A DNA stretch of 64,000 bases from the NCBI GenBank assembly GCA_029261655.1, contig JAJDAY010000026.1:62001-126000 (forward strand). Reading direction: 5' to 3'. Source of the stretch: Nitrospinaceae bacterium (GTDB taxonomy: Bacteria; Nitrospinota; Nitrospinia; Nitrospinales; VA-1). The notes below the pieces were generated by a model, which was not told where the DNA came from, ran no database searches, and saw nothing but the letters and a program-made list of their open reading frames with translations. Positions 29,366-37,615 of this stretch are shown here, in pieces; position 1 is the first letter of the stretch; each line of letters opens with the position of its first letter. The position numbers and the translations under genes are program-made.

Positions 29366-29932
29366 TTAAGAAAAATTGGCCATTCTACGGTTTTTTTTCA
29401 TCCATGCCACTATCTCATTTCGATCAAACCTCTTTTCCTTTTTACTTATAGGAAGGTACGGGAAGCCATTTTGGTTGCAAAGATATCGGAGCTGGCGTAC
29501 GTTCTTTAACTGCAACCATTCAACAACTTGGATTTCTGTCATTAACTCATGAGCGGAATCGAAAGCGTTTGTCGCTTCCTGAAACTTATTCTTTGAAACA
29601 TTGGAACAACGATTGCCGGCACTACTTAGTGATGAACCAGTTGATGTTAACAACTGCTTACTTGGCTTGAAAGCCAGGACCCTGCGAGGGCGGATGATGA
29701 TCGTTTCTCCCGTTTGAGGATTGCGGGTGATTCTAGCTTTTTTATTTTTCAAATAAAAACTTGCGAACCCCGCAATGCGAACATTCTCCCCGCTAGCCAG
29801 TTCCGTCTTAATTTCCTTAAATACAACATTCACAGCTTCTTCAGCTTCCTGGCGAGTGAACCCCACTCTTTTATAAACCTGCTCGACTAAATCAGACTTT
29901 TTCACGTTTGGTTTGATCTCAAGATTTTCCAC
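29366..29932 (-). CDS. IHF/HU-like protein fused to an excisionase-type helix-turn-helix
   Basis: Protein of 188 aa. Residues about 9-95 are a complete HU/IHF subunit: KKSDLVEQVYKRVGFTRQEA, then FKEIKTELASGENVRI, GFASF and ITRNPQTGETI, with the DNA-intercalating arm and its proline. A Ser/Asn-rich linker (about 96-125) leads to a second DNA-binding module at about 130-185 (ELMTEIQVVEWLQLKN, LPISKKEKRFDRNEIVAWM), which reads like HTH_17 domains of excisionases. Ordinary HU/IHF proteins end near 95-105 aa, so this is a fusion. It lies in the accessory strip between the two tRNA-Pro cores. Confidence 0.8.
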   Translation of the reverse strand: MENLEIKPNVKKSDLVEQVYKRVGFTRQEAEEAVNVVFKEIKTELASGENVRIAGFASFYLKNKKARITRNPQTGETIIIRPRRVLAFKPSKQLLTSTGSSLSSAGNRCSNVSKNKFQEATNAFDSAHELMTEIQVVEWLQLKNVRQLRYLCNQNGFPYLPISKKEKRFDRNEIVAWMKKNRRMANFS

Positions 29933-30139
29933 AACTCACATTCCCTAAATTAAAGCGAGAACCACCTTCAAACGATTTTGCCTTTTTCACTCTTCGTCTT
30001 ATACCAAATAGATACTCCTCCTAATGTACTGCTTTAAGCATTTGAAACAATTGACTTTTATCACATCTTAATGTGACTCTCACCCAGTCGAAATCCATCA
30101 TTTTCTGTTACCTTAGTTAAATAATTGACGCCAATAAAT

Positions 30140-30204
30140 GCGGATTCCACCCGCAATACTAAAGGGAAACCTCCTCCTCCCGTCCCTTTGTGAGTGGAAT
30201 CCGC
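30140..30204. repeat. Nested inverted repeats (palindromic unit)
   Basis: An outer perfect 11-bp pair, GCGGATTCCAC (30140-30150) and GTGGAATCCGC (30194-30204), encloses an inner perfect 7-bp pair, AAAGGGA (30161-30167) and TCCCTTT (30183-30189). The inner loop is CCTCC-rich, so the minus-strand transcript would hold GGAGGAGG there. The unit lies 7 bp from a second, stronger hairpin. It could be a REP-like palindrome, a small mobile palindrome or part of a structured RNA. The rest of 29933-30520 has no clear intact gene. Confidence 0.6.
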
Positions 30205-30211
30205 CAAGCAT

Positions 30212-30251
30212 GTTATCCCCCCAGAGGCCTGAAGGCATCTGGGGGGATAAC
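30212..30251. terminator. Very stable 40-nt stem-loop
   Basis: GTTATCCCCCCAGA (30212-30225) and TCTGGGGGGATAAC (30238-30251) are perfectly complementary over 14 bp, and inside them GCCT and AGGC (30228-30231 and 30234-30237) add four more pairs. The hairpin begins immediately after a stop codon on the minus strand. A true U-run is lacking on that strand; on the plus strand TCATTTT follows. Terminator is the simplest reading, a structural RNA part of the neighbouring palindrome the alternative. Confidence 0.5.
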
Positions 30252-30326
30252 TCATTTTAAAATTTGAGTAAAATCCTCAGCCGCCAAATCCTCTCCACCT
30301 TGGCCTGGTTCTTTCACTAATCTCAT
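30252..30326 (-). pseudogene. Short coding remnant, 24 aa
   Basis: From ATG 30326 the frame encodes an amphipathic tail (RLVKEPGQGGEDLAAEDF) ending at TGA 30252-30254, directly before the strong hairpin. The frame stays open upstream to about 30398 (including KDIIWESIVGLGE) with no standard start codon and no binding site. It looks like the end of a decayed gene. Confidence 0.3.
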
Positions 30327-30520
30327 AATTTCACCCAGTCCAACAATTGATTCCCAAATAATATCTTTGAATATTGCTGACTTTATGGGGGAAATTTAAC
30401 GCAGATCACAAAAGTTTGTAGTTTAGCTCCTCATCGAATCACTCCAATATTTATAATATTGCTATAACCCTTAATCGTAGTTTCTCCATACTTTTTGTCG
30501 TCCATTCGCAGAGGTATAAA

Positions 30521-30907
30521 ATGATTATTACCCTCGATGACTCAATTATATTTGGCATTTTATCAATTCTATTCGTTTCTTCTTTAGCAATTCCTTTAGG
30601 AACCGCTATGAGAAAACCCTGGACAATAAATGTTTTATTTCAGAATCCCCATGATCCACTACAAAAAGACGAAAAAGAATGCATGAGGTTTGGAACTCAA
30701 AAAGAGGCAAACGAGTTTTTTGAATGCAAGTTAAGGGAAGGGTTGCCGTTTGATTATAATTACGGAACTTTCAATTTATCTCGCAGGCAAAGGAGAAATG
30801 GAAAGATGGTCACCATGCTATTAAGGCAGGCATCTATTAAAAATGATAAGGATGGAAACCCCGATTTGAGCTATTTCCCAATCGTTTCTGCCATTGAACT
30901 AGATTAA
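30521..30907 (+). CDS. Hypothetical protein with one membrane helix, 128 aa
   Basis: Not recognised. A hydrophobic helix at about 8-30 precedes a soluble, charged domain of about 95 residues with two cysteines, an ECMRFGTQKEANEFFECKL helix and basic patches (SRRQRRNGK). It opens with ATG after GAGG, 7 bp upstream. It stands alone within the accessory strip. No family assignment. Confidence 0.5.
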   Translation: MIITLDDSIIFGILSILFVSSLAIPLGTAMRKPWTINVLFQNPHDPLQKDEKECMRFGTQKEANEFFECKLREGLPFDYNYGTFNLSRRQRRNGKMVTMLLRQASIKNDKDGNPDLSYFPIVSAIELD

Positions 30908-31191
30908 CCAATATGCGATGCAATATTGGTTGGGGTTAAGTTCCTTCCAGATATTTTCCGAAGGAGCTATATCTTGACACCAACAAACTGTTGAAATAAT
31001 CGAATAATAACAATGTTAAAAAAAAGCCCAAAGTATAAGCCACCGGGACCGGTTCATCTTGAATTCCTGCAACAAGGTGAAAAGAAATTTAATATAATCT
31101 TATTAAGAAAAGCGAGAACCCGGTAAACAGAAAACAGATAGTGGTGAAGGAAGGTAAGTAATTTTCCAAGGCAATTTGATCAGGATGCTGA

Positions 31192-31218
31192 GGTCGGAAA
31201 TTCCAATCTTATCATCCC
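31192..31218 (+). other. Decayed second copy of the tRNA-Pro attachment core
   Basis: These 27 bp match the T arm and acceptor 3' strand at 24470-24496 in 24 of 27 positions, and the next bases (ATCTATTCC versus GACCATTTATTCC) are also alike. To the left, the anticodon-arm region is recognisable only weakly (10 of 17). The T stem no longer pairs, so this is not a functional tRNA. It looks like the remains of an older integration at the same tRNA gene. The surrounding gap 30908-31247 has no gene that I can see. Confidence 0.6.
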
Positions 31219-31247
31219 ATCTATTCCCATGAAATAAATTAATAAAA

Positions 31248-32075
31248 TCAGGTCCCGATGGCGACTTTATGCCCATTGTCAGAGTTTTTGCTGGCGGGTG
31301 ATGTTTCATTGGACTCATCCAAGGCAAGGGATGAAAACAAAACTTCATCTATTTTATCATCCAACTCTAAACTAGACTCAACACGTTCTATCAATTTAAC
31401 AGATTCTTCAATCAGATATTCTTCTTCGAGTAATGTAGTTTCCAGTTCACGCTCTAATTTATCAACTTCATTTAGAAGTTTTATTCCTTCTTCCTCCAGA
31501 GCTTTCTTTTTTTGAAAAGTCTGGACTTTCTTATCGCTTATATCGTTACGGGATTTTTCAAGTTCTTCTCTTAACTTGTTAATGGACACCAGTTTTTCTT
31601 CTAAACTTTTAAATTCCTGATTCAAATTTTTGAGAAATTTTTCTCTTCGCTTACGAAGTATTTCCAATGTATCAATGTCCTGGTTTTCATTTTCAGCCGA
31701 CATTGCATCGTTTGCAGGTTCTTCTTCCAAATCCTGGCTGTCACCCTCAATTCCAACACCATTTAACAGGCGTTCATACTGACCGGAATGTGTTTCTTCT
31801 TCATCCTCCAAATGCTGGAGGTTTAAAATGATTTTTTCCAAATTGTTGTCATAAACCTCAAAATTACGGTCGATCTCATACTGGCTATCCAGGTTTTTCT
31901 TTAAAGTTTTTCCAAGCCCTTGTAGATCAGCCTCAATGGATTTAGCACGATCATCCGTATCTTCCAGAATTTTATTAAAGGCGCGCACCACCCGGTCAAA
32001 TTCACGAACGACGGCTAAACCTTTCTCCCTGGTTGCGATATTTTCTTCCTGCAATTTTATATCTTTCCGATCCAT
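31248..32075 (-). CDS. Coiled-coil protein, 275 aa, unknown
   Basis: Not recognised. Almost the whole protein is predicted helical and rich in Glu, Lys and Leu in heptads, with two long coiled coils (about 30-95 and 135-245) separated by an acidic linker. No signal, membrane segment or enzyme motif. It is leftward, like the DUF932 gene 286 bp upstream, and that gap shows no gene. Possible roles include a structural or tail-length-like scaffold, but nothing in the sequence decides. Confidence 0.65.
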   Translation of the reverse strand: MDRKDIKLQEENIATREKGLAVVREFDRVVRAFNKILEDTDDRAKSIEADLQGLGKTLKKNLDSQYEIDRNFEVYDNNLEKIILNLQHLEDEEETHSGQYERLLNGVGIEGDSQDLEEEPANDAMSAENENQDIDTLEILRKRREKFLKNLNQEFKSLEEKLVSINKLREELEKSRNDISDKKVQTFQKKKALEEEGIKLLNEVDKLERELETTLLEEEYLIEESVKLIERVESSLELDDKIDEVLFSSLALDESNETSPASKNSDNGHKVAIGT

Positions 32076-32361
32076 AACAGTTAGCCCGTTTAGTGTTAAT
32101 CAATTGCTAGAAAAATTAAAGAAGGATATGGAGTGATTTTTCCTGAGTTAATTTTTTCAAACATAAGCAAATGTAGATTTAATTAGGAAAAGTTTACCAT
32201 CATCTTCAATCTTCTCAACAAGAAGAACATCACATTCTAGTGTGATAAAAAACACATTAGGGATTTCGACACAGCCGCTCTATTTTGAATAGCTTGAGGA
32301 AGACTCATTGAGATAGTTTGAAGCGCAAAATTAATGGCTTCAATACAAAAATTTTCTTCAC

Positions 32362-33255
32362 TTACAACTCAAGAGCAAGCTCGAATGCTCTCTTCTTGAT
32401 CTTTGCATTGGGTCCAAACCAGGCTAATCGCAAACGGGAGTCCTGGCTATTGCCAAGACAATGGTCGATGGTGTAGATGACAGCATTCAGCAAACCCCAG
32501 GCGGTCATGTTAGCGGGTTCCAGATTCTGCCCCGGAGCCTTTTTAATCGCATCAATTCCAATCCTGGTTTTAAGCTCCGCAAGTTTATTTATGTTGTCAC
32601 TTCCAACTTCAGATAATTTCTCAGTCATATCCGGCTGAAAAACATTGAACATATATCTATTGCCAGTCTGCTCATCTACCTTTGTATTTGCCAATCTCTC
32701 GGCTTCAGAAGAAAATTTCGACATTGCTTCCCGCCCAAGACCGATGGCCTCTCTGGTTTTTCTAATCATGTCATTTTCAAACTTATTTGGTTTTAGCGAT
32801 ACAAAGGGGAAATTTTTATTAAAAGACCTTCGGCATACGTTCCTGAAGGAAGTTCTCGCCCTGGAGACCAATTGAAGGGTGTTACTGCCCGCTAACCGCA
32901 CCGCAATGAAATGGGCTTCAATTTTATCTCTGTTTGTTTCCCGGGAAGCTAACAGGAGATAATTTTTTACTTTATCAGTTTTCCCCAAGGTAAATTCCTG
33001 GTCCAGAGAGGCCAATGCCCAAACTATTCTCCTATTATCCAGAGCGCCAATGGTTTCTAAATGGGCCTCCCCATGCTCAATAAAGGATCTGAAAAATTGA
33101 AACATCTCTTGATTAGCAAATGATTTTGGCATTCCCGAAGGCACTCTGGATACTTCATAATCGAGATTCACCTTATATATCAGCTCCCGGGGAGACAGGT
33201 TGGCGCTGACATCCACACCAAGCCCATTCCAGGGGTTCTCATCTGTCCAATCCAT
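32362..33255 (-). CDS. DUF932 (phage/plasmid-related) protein
   Basis: Protein of 297 aa of the DUF932 family. The signature runs through HGEAHLETIGALDNRRIVW, then LGKTDKVKNYLLLASRE, and VRLAGSNTLQL. DUF932 proteins are common on plasmids, phages and integrative elements, with no settled biochemical role. The N-terminus opens with WTDENPWNGLG, as in relatives. Its presence near the decayed attachment site suggests plasmid-like ancestry of this stretch. The gene reads toward the coiled-coil gene. Confidence 0.8.
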   Translation of the reverse strand: MDWTDENPWNGLGVDVSANLSPRELIYKVNLDYEVSRVPSGMPKSFANQEMFQFFRSFIEHGEAHLETIGALDNRRIVWALASLDQEFTLGKTDKVKNYLLLASRETNRDKIEAHFIAVRLAGSNTLQLVSRARTSFRNVCRRSFNKNFPFVSLKPNKFENDMIRKTREAIGLGREAMSKFSSEAERLANTKVDEQTGNRYMFNVFQPDMTEKLSEVGSDNINKLAELKTRIGIDAIKKAPGQNLEPANMTAWGLLNAVIYTIDHCLGNSQDSRLRLAWFGPNAKIKKRAFELALEL

Positions 33256-33510
33256 CGGTTCACCTATGAAGTCTCAAAATCACAGTTGATTAGAAGTGAT
33301 TATATCTCCCTTTCCAGGAAATTTTAACCAATTTCAAAATGACAAAATATAACGGGGAAAGCTCCCAAGGGGGATGGGGTGGTTAAACTTGCACTGGACA
33401 GGAAAGGGATTTTTGCGAGATCAATCGTGAATGCTATAATCACGCAAATTAAACTCGGGATACAGATCCATACACAGCGCAAAGCAATCCACAAAGGAAA
33501 ATAAGCAGAT

Positions 33511-33825
33511 ATGAATTCTAAAGCCAACCCAATTTTGATTGAGATGTCACAAGATTTGCCTGAATCCATTCGGACTTTTAAATATATTCAAGATCCTAAA
33601 AGCTATGAGGAGATTTTTACTCAAGCAAGGGCAGAAATTTTCTGCCTCCGCAATATGGAAAGAACCATGGAAAATGGTCAATCCGCAAAATCTTTCCTGC
33701 AAGAAAATGGTTATAGTTTTCTACTGGAAAACTCTGACGCAGAAGAACAAATGGAAGAACGGATGAGACTCCTGGGGACCTTGCAACTGATTGCCGAATT
33801 GTCTAAAGAATTGGCTGAAGATTGA
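33511..33825 (+). CDS. Hypothetical acidic protein, 104 aa
   Basis: Not recognised. A soluble, Glu-rich, mostly helical protein with one cysteine, an ETM-rich middle and a helical end (LQLIAELSKELAED). The start follows a purine-rich stretch (AAGGAAAATAAG). It stands alone between leftward genes and shows no membrane or DNA-binding motif. The flanking gaps 33256-33510 and 33826-33923 show nothing else. Confidence 0.5.
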   Translation: MNSKANPILIEMSQDLPESIRTFKYIQDPKSYEEIFTQARAEIFCLRNMERTMENGQSAKSFLQENGYSFLLENSDAEEQMEERMRLLGTLQLIAELSKELAED

Positions 33826-33923
33826 TTTCCTCCCGATCAAGATATCCTTCCAGGAAAAATAACTTTCAGAAGAAAATCACACTCGTAAACGAACAATACG
33901 AGCAACATTACAGATAGCCTGCA

Positions 33924-34976
33924 TCATGGAACGTCATTAGGCTCTGGTGAAATCCTCGGAGCTAATTTATAAACGCTATTGGCCCAACGCCCCCCGCAAA
34001 CTTCCTTCGGATTTCCGGCACACCCCATATTGCAATTATCGGCTTCACCAAAACTACCAAAATCGCTTCCACAAAAGCACCAGTTTCCAAACTGAGTCGC
34101 CGCAACGGGGTAATTCTGAACTCGACAATGCCGCATACATTTTTCATTCGTCATGTCGCTTTCATTGGTTATAAAACCAAATACATCCCGCCGGACAATT
34201 TTTTTACTGGAAGCATCTTTATAGCATCCTTTAAAGACCCACTCTCCTGACTCGCCTTCTGTCGCGCGGTTCAAAGAGTGGTCTGTTGACAAATCAGCTT
34301 CTTGAGAAGGCAAGACCCCGGCCACCACGAACGCCGGCTTGTTGTTTCCATTTTTCAGAAGGAACGCGGGAAAGTCATAAAACCCCAGGCTTTGCAGTTT
34401 TAATTGAATTTTTTGAGCAATAGTTTTGACATCGCCTTGACTATGAACTTCCACATAGTGCTCACCTTTTTGCCAAAAATACCTTTCAAGTTTCTCGCCC
34501 ATTCCGGCACTGAGAACCGCGCGGTCGGCGACAAACCCGCCCATTCGAAATTTATCGTTCCCTGTGTTCATATCCCAGGTTTCATGATCGCGTTTTTTCA
34601 ACAGGGTATCTCCTCCCGAATTGATGAAAACTTCAAGGATCAAGTGAGCGACAGGGGTCACATCAGGACTTCTTTTTTCACCTGTTGCCAGAAAATAAAT
34701 TGCAGGTTTATTATTTATTTTGACAGTCCGAACGCGAAAAGAAAACTTGTCTTCCAGACCTGGAAGAAATTCCCTGAAAACGGACATCGCAGCCTTTTTC
34801 CACACTCTTCGTAACTCCTGTTGCAAACTGGGTTTCATTTTTTTTTCAGGATTTGCAAGAATCTCTCTTATCTCCGCGTTCAATTCTTCGGCGTTAGCCT
34901 TTGCATTAAGAACCTGTCCATTGAAAAAAATAATACCCAGCACAACAAAAAAATACTTCCAGTCTTTCATATTCAT
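33924..34976 (-). CDS. Exported protein with C-terminal WSC domain
   Basis: Protein of about 350 aa. A signal peptide (KDWKYFFVVLGIIFFNG) is followed by an N-terminal domain of about 240 residues that I do not recognise. Residues about 258-340 form a WSC domain: GCYKDASS, TNEKCMRHCR, ATQFGNWCFCG, NCNMGCAG, EVCGG. The eight cysteines and GGRWANSVY are as in the yeast and fungal carbohydrate-binding WSC domains. The start is given at 34976; ATG 34970 is a better distance from AGGG. WSC domains are much less common in bacteria. Confidence 0.8.
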   Translation of the reverse strand: MNMKDWKYFFVVLGIIFFNGQVLNAKANAEELNAEIREILANPEKKMKPSLQQELRRVWKKAAMSVFREFLPGLEDKFSFRVRTVKINNKPAIYFLATGEKRSPDVTPVAHLILEVFINSGGDTLLKKRDHETWDMNTGNDKFRMGGFVADRAVLSAGMGEKLERYFWQKGEHYVEVHSQGDVKTIAQKIQLKLQSLGFYDFPAFLLKNGNNKPAFVVAGVLPSQEADLSTDHSLNRATEGESGEWVFKGCYKDASSKKIVRRDVFGFITNESDMTNEKCMRHCRVQNYPVAATQFGNWCFCGSDFGSFGEADNCNMGCAGNPKEVCGGRWANSVYKLAPRISPEPNDVP

Positions 34977-35344
34977 AGCCCTGACTTTTTTGTTCAAACA
35001 AATAATCCAGGTAAAAATGGTCCGCCTTGGCACAGAGTTTTTCCCTGCCAAAAAATACTTTCAGTAGTATTTACCAGATGGGTTTATTTAATTATTTTAG
35101 GTCTGCCAATGAACCTTGTCAATGTCTTCAAGTCAATTTAGGCGCAAATTATTGATGCTAAAGGAGTTTATTTTTCAGAATATATAGCGAAATATCTTGC
35201 AAGTCTAAACAACCTAAATAAAAGAATAAGCCCTAAATTCATTAAATTTGTCAGGACCCTTCAGTAATGGAGTAAAATATATTCTAATTGGATCAGTGAC
35301 TACTTGCGCCTGACTAGGGTTATCTTGAAATCAGGAATGATCTT

Positions 35345-35524
35345 TTGAACACAAAAATTTTTCTTATTCTATGCGCAGTGGCCGGAGTCTTATACCTCCT
35401 GTGGCCCTATCTCATGTGGATGGTGAAGGTATTCATTTACAACCTGATCCTCGACTATGGGTTCTATATCCTCATTTTCCTGATGGGCGGCGGCTATTAT
35501 TTATGGCGGCGGCTGAAAACCTGA
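35345..35524 (+). CDS. Small membrane protein, 59 aa
   Basis: A frame with TTG start after AGGA (9 bp upstream) and stop TGA at 35522-35524, ending directly before the next gene's ATG. It encodes two hydrophobic helices (about 5-30 and 32-52) with several Tyr and Trp and a basic end (RRLKT). Start, spacing and composition argue that it is real and cotranslated with the formyltransferase-like gene. Function unknown. No gene was seen in 35052-35344. Confidence 0.65.
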   Translation: MNTKIFLILCAVAGVLYLLWPYLMWMVKVFIYNLILDYGFYILIFLMGGGYYLWRRLKT

Positions 35525-36340
35525 ATGATTCCAACCCCTCCCAATAAAAGTAATTGCGGAAAAATTCTGGTCATCACAGGACAGGATTTACGTCATCAAT
35601 ATTTCGTCAATCAGCTGAATACGCGATTTCCTCTTTTAGCGGTGCTGACGGAAACCTGTACTTATCCCAAACCGATAGCCCATGCGGACGAAGAACAAAA
35701 AGCCTGGAACTGGTTTTTTACCCGCCGTAAAAACTTTGAAGAAAAAACTTTTGGCCCCGCAAACTGGACTCCAACATTAAACAATCCTCCTCTCATCAAA
35801 ATCCCGCAAGGAAAACTGAACGCGCCAGAAACGTTGAAAAAAATTAGCGACTTACATCCTGAATTCATCGCCCTGTTCGGAACGGGCTTGCTTGGCCAGA
35901 AGTTTCTGGACCGCTTTCCCCGCCAGATATTCAATCTTCATGTGGGATTGCCCCGTTACTTCAGAGGTTCATCCTGTAACTTCTGGCCTGTTCATAATAA
36001 TCGCCTGGAAGAACTGGGGGCGTCAGTCCATTTAACCAATGCCGGAATCGACACGGGCAATATCGCCGCCTGGTCCGCTATTGAACTGGAGGACGATGAC
36101 AACGAGCAAACGCTTGCGGGAAAAACTTTGACCACCGGAATTGAATTGATGATTTCCGTCATTCAGGATTGGCGAAATAAAACCCTGAACTTCACCACAT
36201 CTGAAAAAACAGGCGAACTTTATTTGAGGAAGGATTTTACGCCGGGTGCGGTTTTACGTGTCCGGCGCATGGTCGAATCAGGCGAGTTGAAACGTCAACT
36301 TATCAGCATCGGGAATAGAAAGCCCCTGAACGGAGTTTAG
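35525..36340 (+). CDS. Formyltransferase-family protein (Fmt/PurN-like fold)
   Basis: Protein of 271 aa. A Rossmann-like start (GKILVITGQDLRHQY) is followed by NLHVGLPRYFRGSS and ASVHLTNAGIDTGNI, the pattern of the formyltransferase catalytic domain with N-x-H and, further on, D-T-G. It should use 10-formyltetrahydrofolate on an amino group. The acceptor is unknown; the length and C-terminus do not match Met-tRNA formyltransferase or PurN. It may act in surface sugar synthesis. It converges with the next gene, and their stop ends overlap by 4 bp. Confidence 0.72.
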   Translation: MIPTPPNKSNCGKILVITGQDLRHQYFVNQLNTRFPLLAVLTETCTYPKPIAHADEEQKAWNWFFTRRKNFEEKTFGPANWTPTLNNPPLIKIPQGKLNAPETLKKISDLHPEFIALFGTGLLGQKFLDRFPRQIFNLHVGLPRYFRGSSCNFWPVHNNRLEELGASVHLTNAGIDTGNIAAWSAIELEDDDNEQTLAGKTLTTGIELMISVIQDWRNKTLNFTTSEKTGELYLRKDFTPGAVLRVRRMVESGELKRQLISIGNRKPLNGV

Positions 36341-37362
36341 TTGCGTACCAGACGAACACTTAAGGTAGGGTTGTTATAACTTTTCAAACTTGTTTTACTG
36401 TACCCGCCCAGGAAAAAGAAATAGCGGGCGGAATCCAGGCCCATTTGCTCATTCGACCAGAACCCATAACCGCCCCCGCTTTCAAAGGCGTCAGGGTTCC
36501 CAAGAGTGAAATTTTCTTTTCGATCATAAGCCAGCTGTTTTCCATCTTCTTTATAGATGGCCTCAAATTCTTTTATGGTGGGCAAGCGCCAATCACTATA
36601 ACCCCCGTATTTCTCCTCGTTGATTTTCTCAACCCAGACGTTGGCCTCCTCCCAGCCAATCGGCTGCCGCTTTTCAAGAATCCGAAAGTCACGGGCCATC
36701 CACATTAAATTTGTTCTCGTATCCTTCGCGGTCCCGTCGACAAATTTGATCCAGTCTCCCATTTTAATACTGGTTTCCTGTTTTTTTTGATTTTTGGCCC
36801 AGCTTGTATAACCCTCAAATATTCCAAACACCATGACCATAGCAATCAAGGCAAAAACCAGCGTCTTTTTGACCTTCTTCAATCCCTCAATAGTCGAATC
36901 CAAATGGGCAGTTTCGTTTTCAAGCTCCGATTTCTCCGCACTGAGTTTTTCATGCTCTGCTTTACGGGCTCCCAGTTCAAGAAGTCTTTCATTTTCCTCA
37001 ATGCCTTCTCCAATGGTCCGAACAACTACTTTATAGTCCAGAGGCTTCTTCAGGAACCGAAATACTTCACTGGTATTGACCACGTCCGCAATCAACTGGC
37101 TATCGTTATGAGCGGTCATCAAAATTCTTACCGTATCAGGAGCCAGTGATTTCAGTTTGGTTAAGAACTCCGTCCCACGCATTGCCGCTAGCTGGTTGTC
37201 CGACACCACCACAGCAAAGGGGCCTTTATCACTTATTATTTCAAGAGCCTCATCAACTTCACTACAAAGTATCAAGTCGTAGTTTTCCGGGGCCAATAAT
37301 TTTTTGGCGGTGGTGAGAACAACTTTCTCGCGGTCAACCATCAGGACTTTTTTATTTGCCAT
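36337..37362 (-). CDS. Membrane-spanning response regulator with DUF1566 domain
   Basis: Protein of 341 aa. The N-terminal receiver domain (about 5-120) keeps the acidic pocket (VDRE), the phospho-Asp in VVVSDNQLAAMRG, Thr in MTAH and Lys in FLKKPL. A coiled coil (about 125-165) leads to one membrane helix (about 168-187). The C-terminal part (about 205-341) is a DUF1566 domain, with WEEANVWVEKINEEKYGGY, SDWRLPTIKEFE and VRLVRN. REC would be cytoplasmic and DUF1566 periplasmic, a reversed arrangement compared with sensor kinases. It ends the leftward signalling cassette. Confidence 0.8.
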   Translation of the reverse strand: MANKKVLMVDREKVVLTTAKKLLAPENYDLILCSEVDEALEIISDKGPFAVVVSDNQLAAMRGTEFLTKLKSLAPDTVRILMTAHNDSQLIADVVNTSEVFRFLKKPLDYKVVVRTIGEGIEENERLLELGARKAEHEKLSAEKSELENETAHLDSTIEGLKKVKKTLVFALIAMVMVFGIFEGYTSWAKNQKKQETSIKMGDWIKFVDGTAKDTRTNLMWMARDFRILEKRQPIGWEEANVWVEKINEEKYGGYSDWRLPTIKEFEAIYKEDGKQLAYDRKENFTLGNPDAFESGGGYGFWSNEQMGLDSARYFFFLGGYSKTSLKSYNNPTLSVRLVRN

Positions 37363-37615
37363 AAAATATTAAGTTGAATATTTAATGTAAGAAGTGGACC
37401 TACATTAATGCTAACCCCTCCCGCCTTTCTTGTAAAGATATAAGTCCTTATAAACCAACTAGATAAGTTAATTTTCGTTGAAAAATCGACGTTTAAATCG
37501 TGCGGTGGATTCCAGGATATTCAATTCAGGGACCCATCAGGACGCGATCAGGCAAATGAGTCATTGCCAGTTATTCCAGAGTGGGTAAGCGCGGGAGGAA
37601 AACTACTTGTGGGGC

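Noticed and set aside
30061-30255. 64-codon frame on the minus strand
   Set aside because: It crosses both palindromes; its Gly-rich middle is a translation of the stem-loop sequence.
24502-31191. A new defence system in the accessory strip
   Set aside because: Nuclease, CBS, PH-SHOCT and membrane-anchored proteins are present but separated, on both strands and without an effector-sensor pairing; nothing supports a joint function.
32236-32253. ATCACA-N6-TGTGAT inverted repeat, CRP-like at first sight
   Set aside because: The half-sites are in the reverse order to the CRP/FNR consensus (TGTGA-N6-TCACA), and the site is alone in a gene-free gap.
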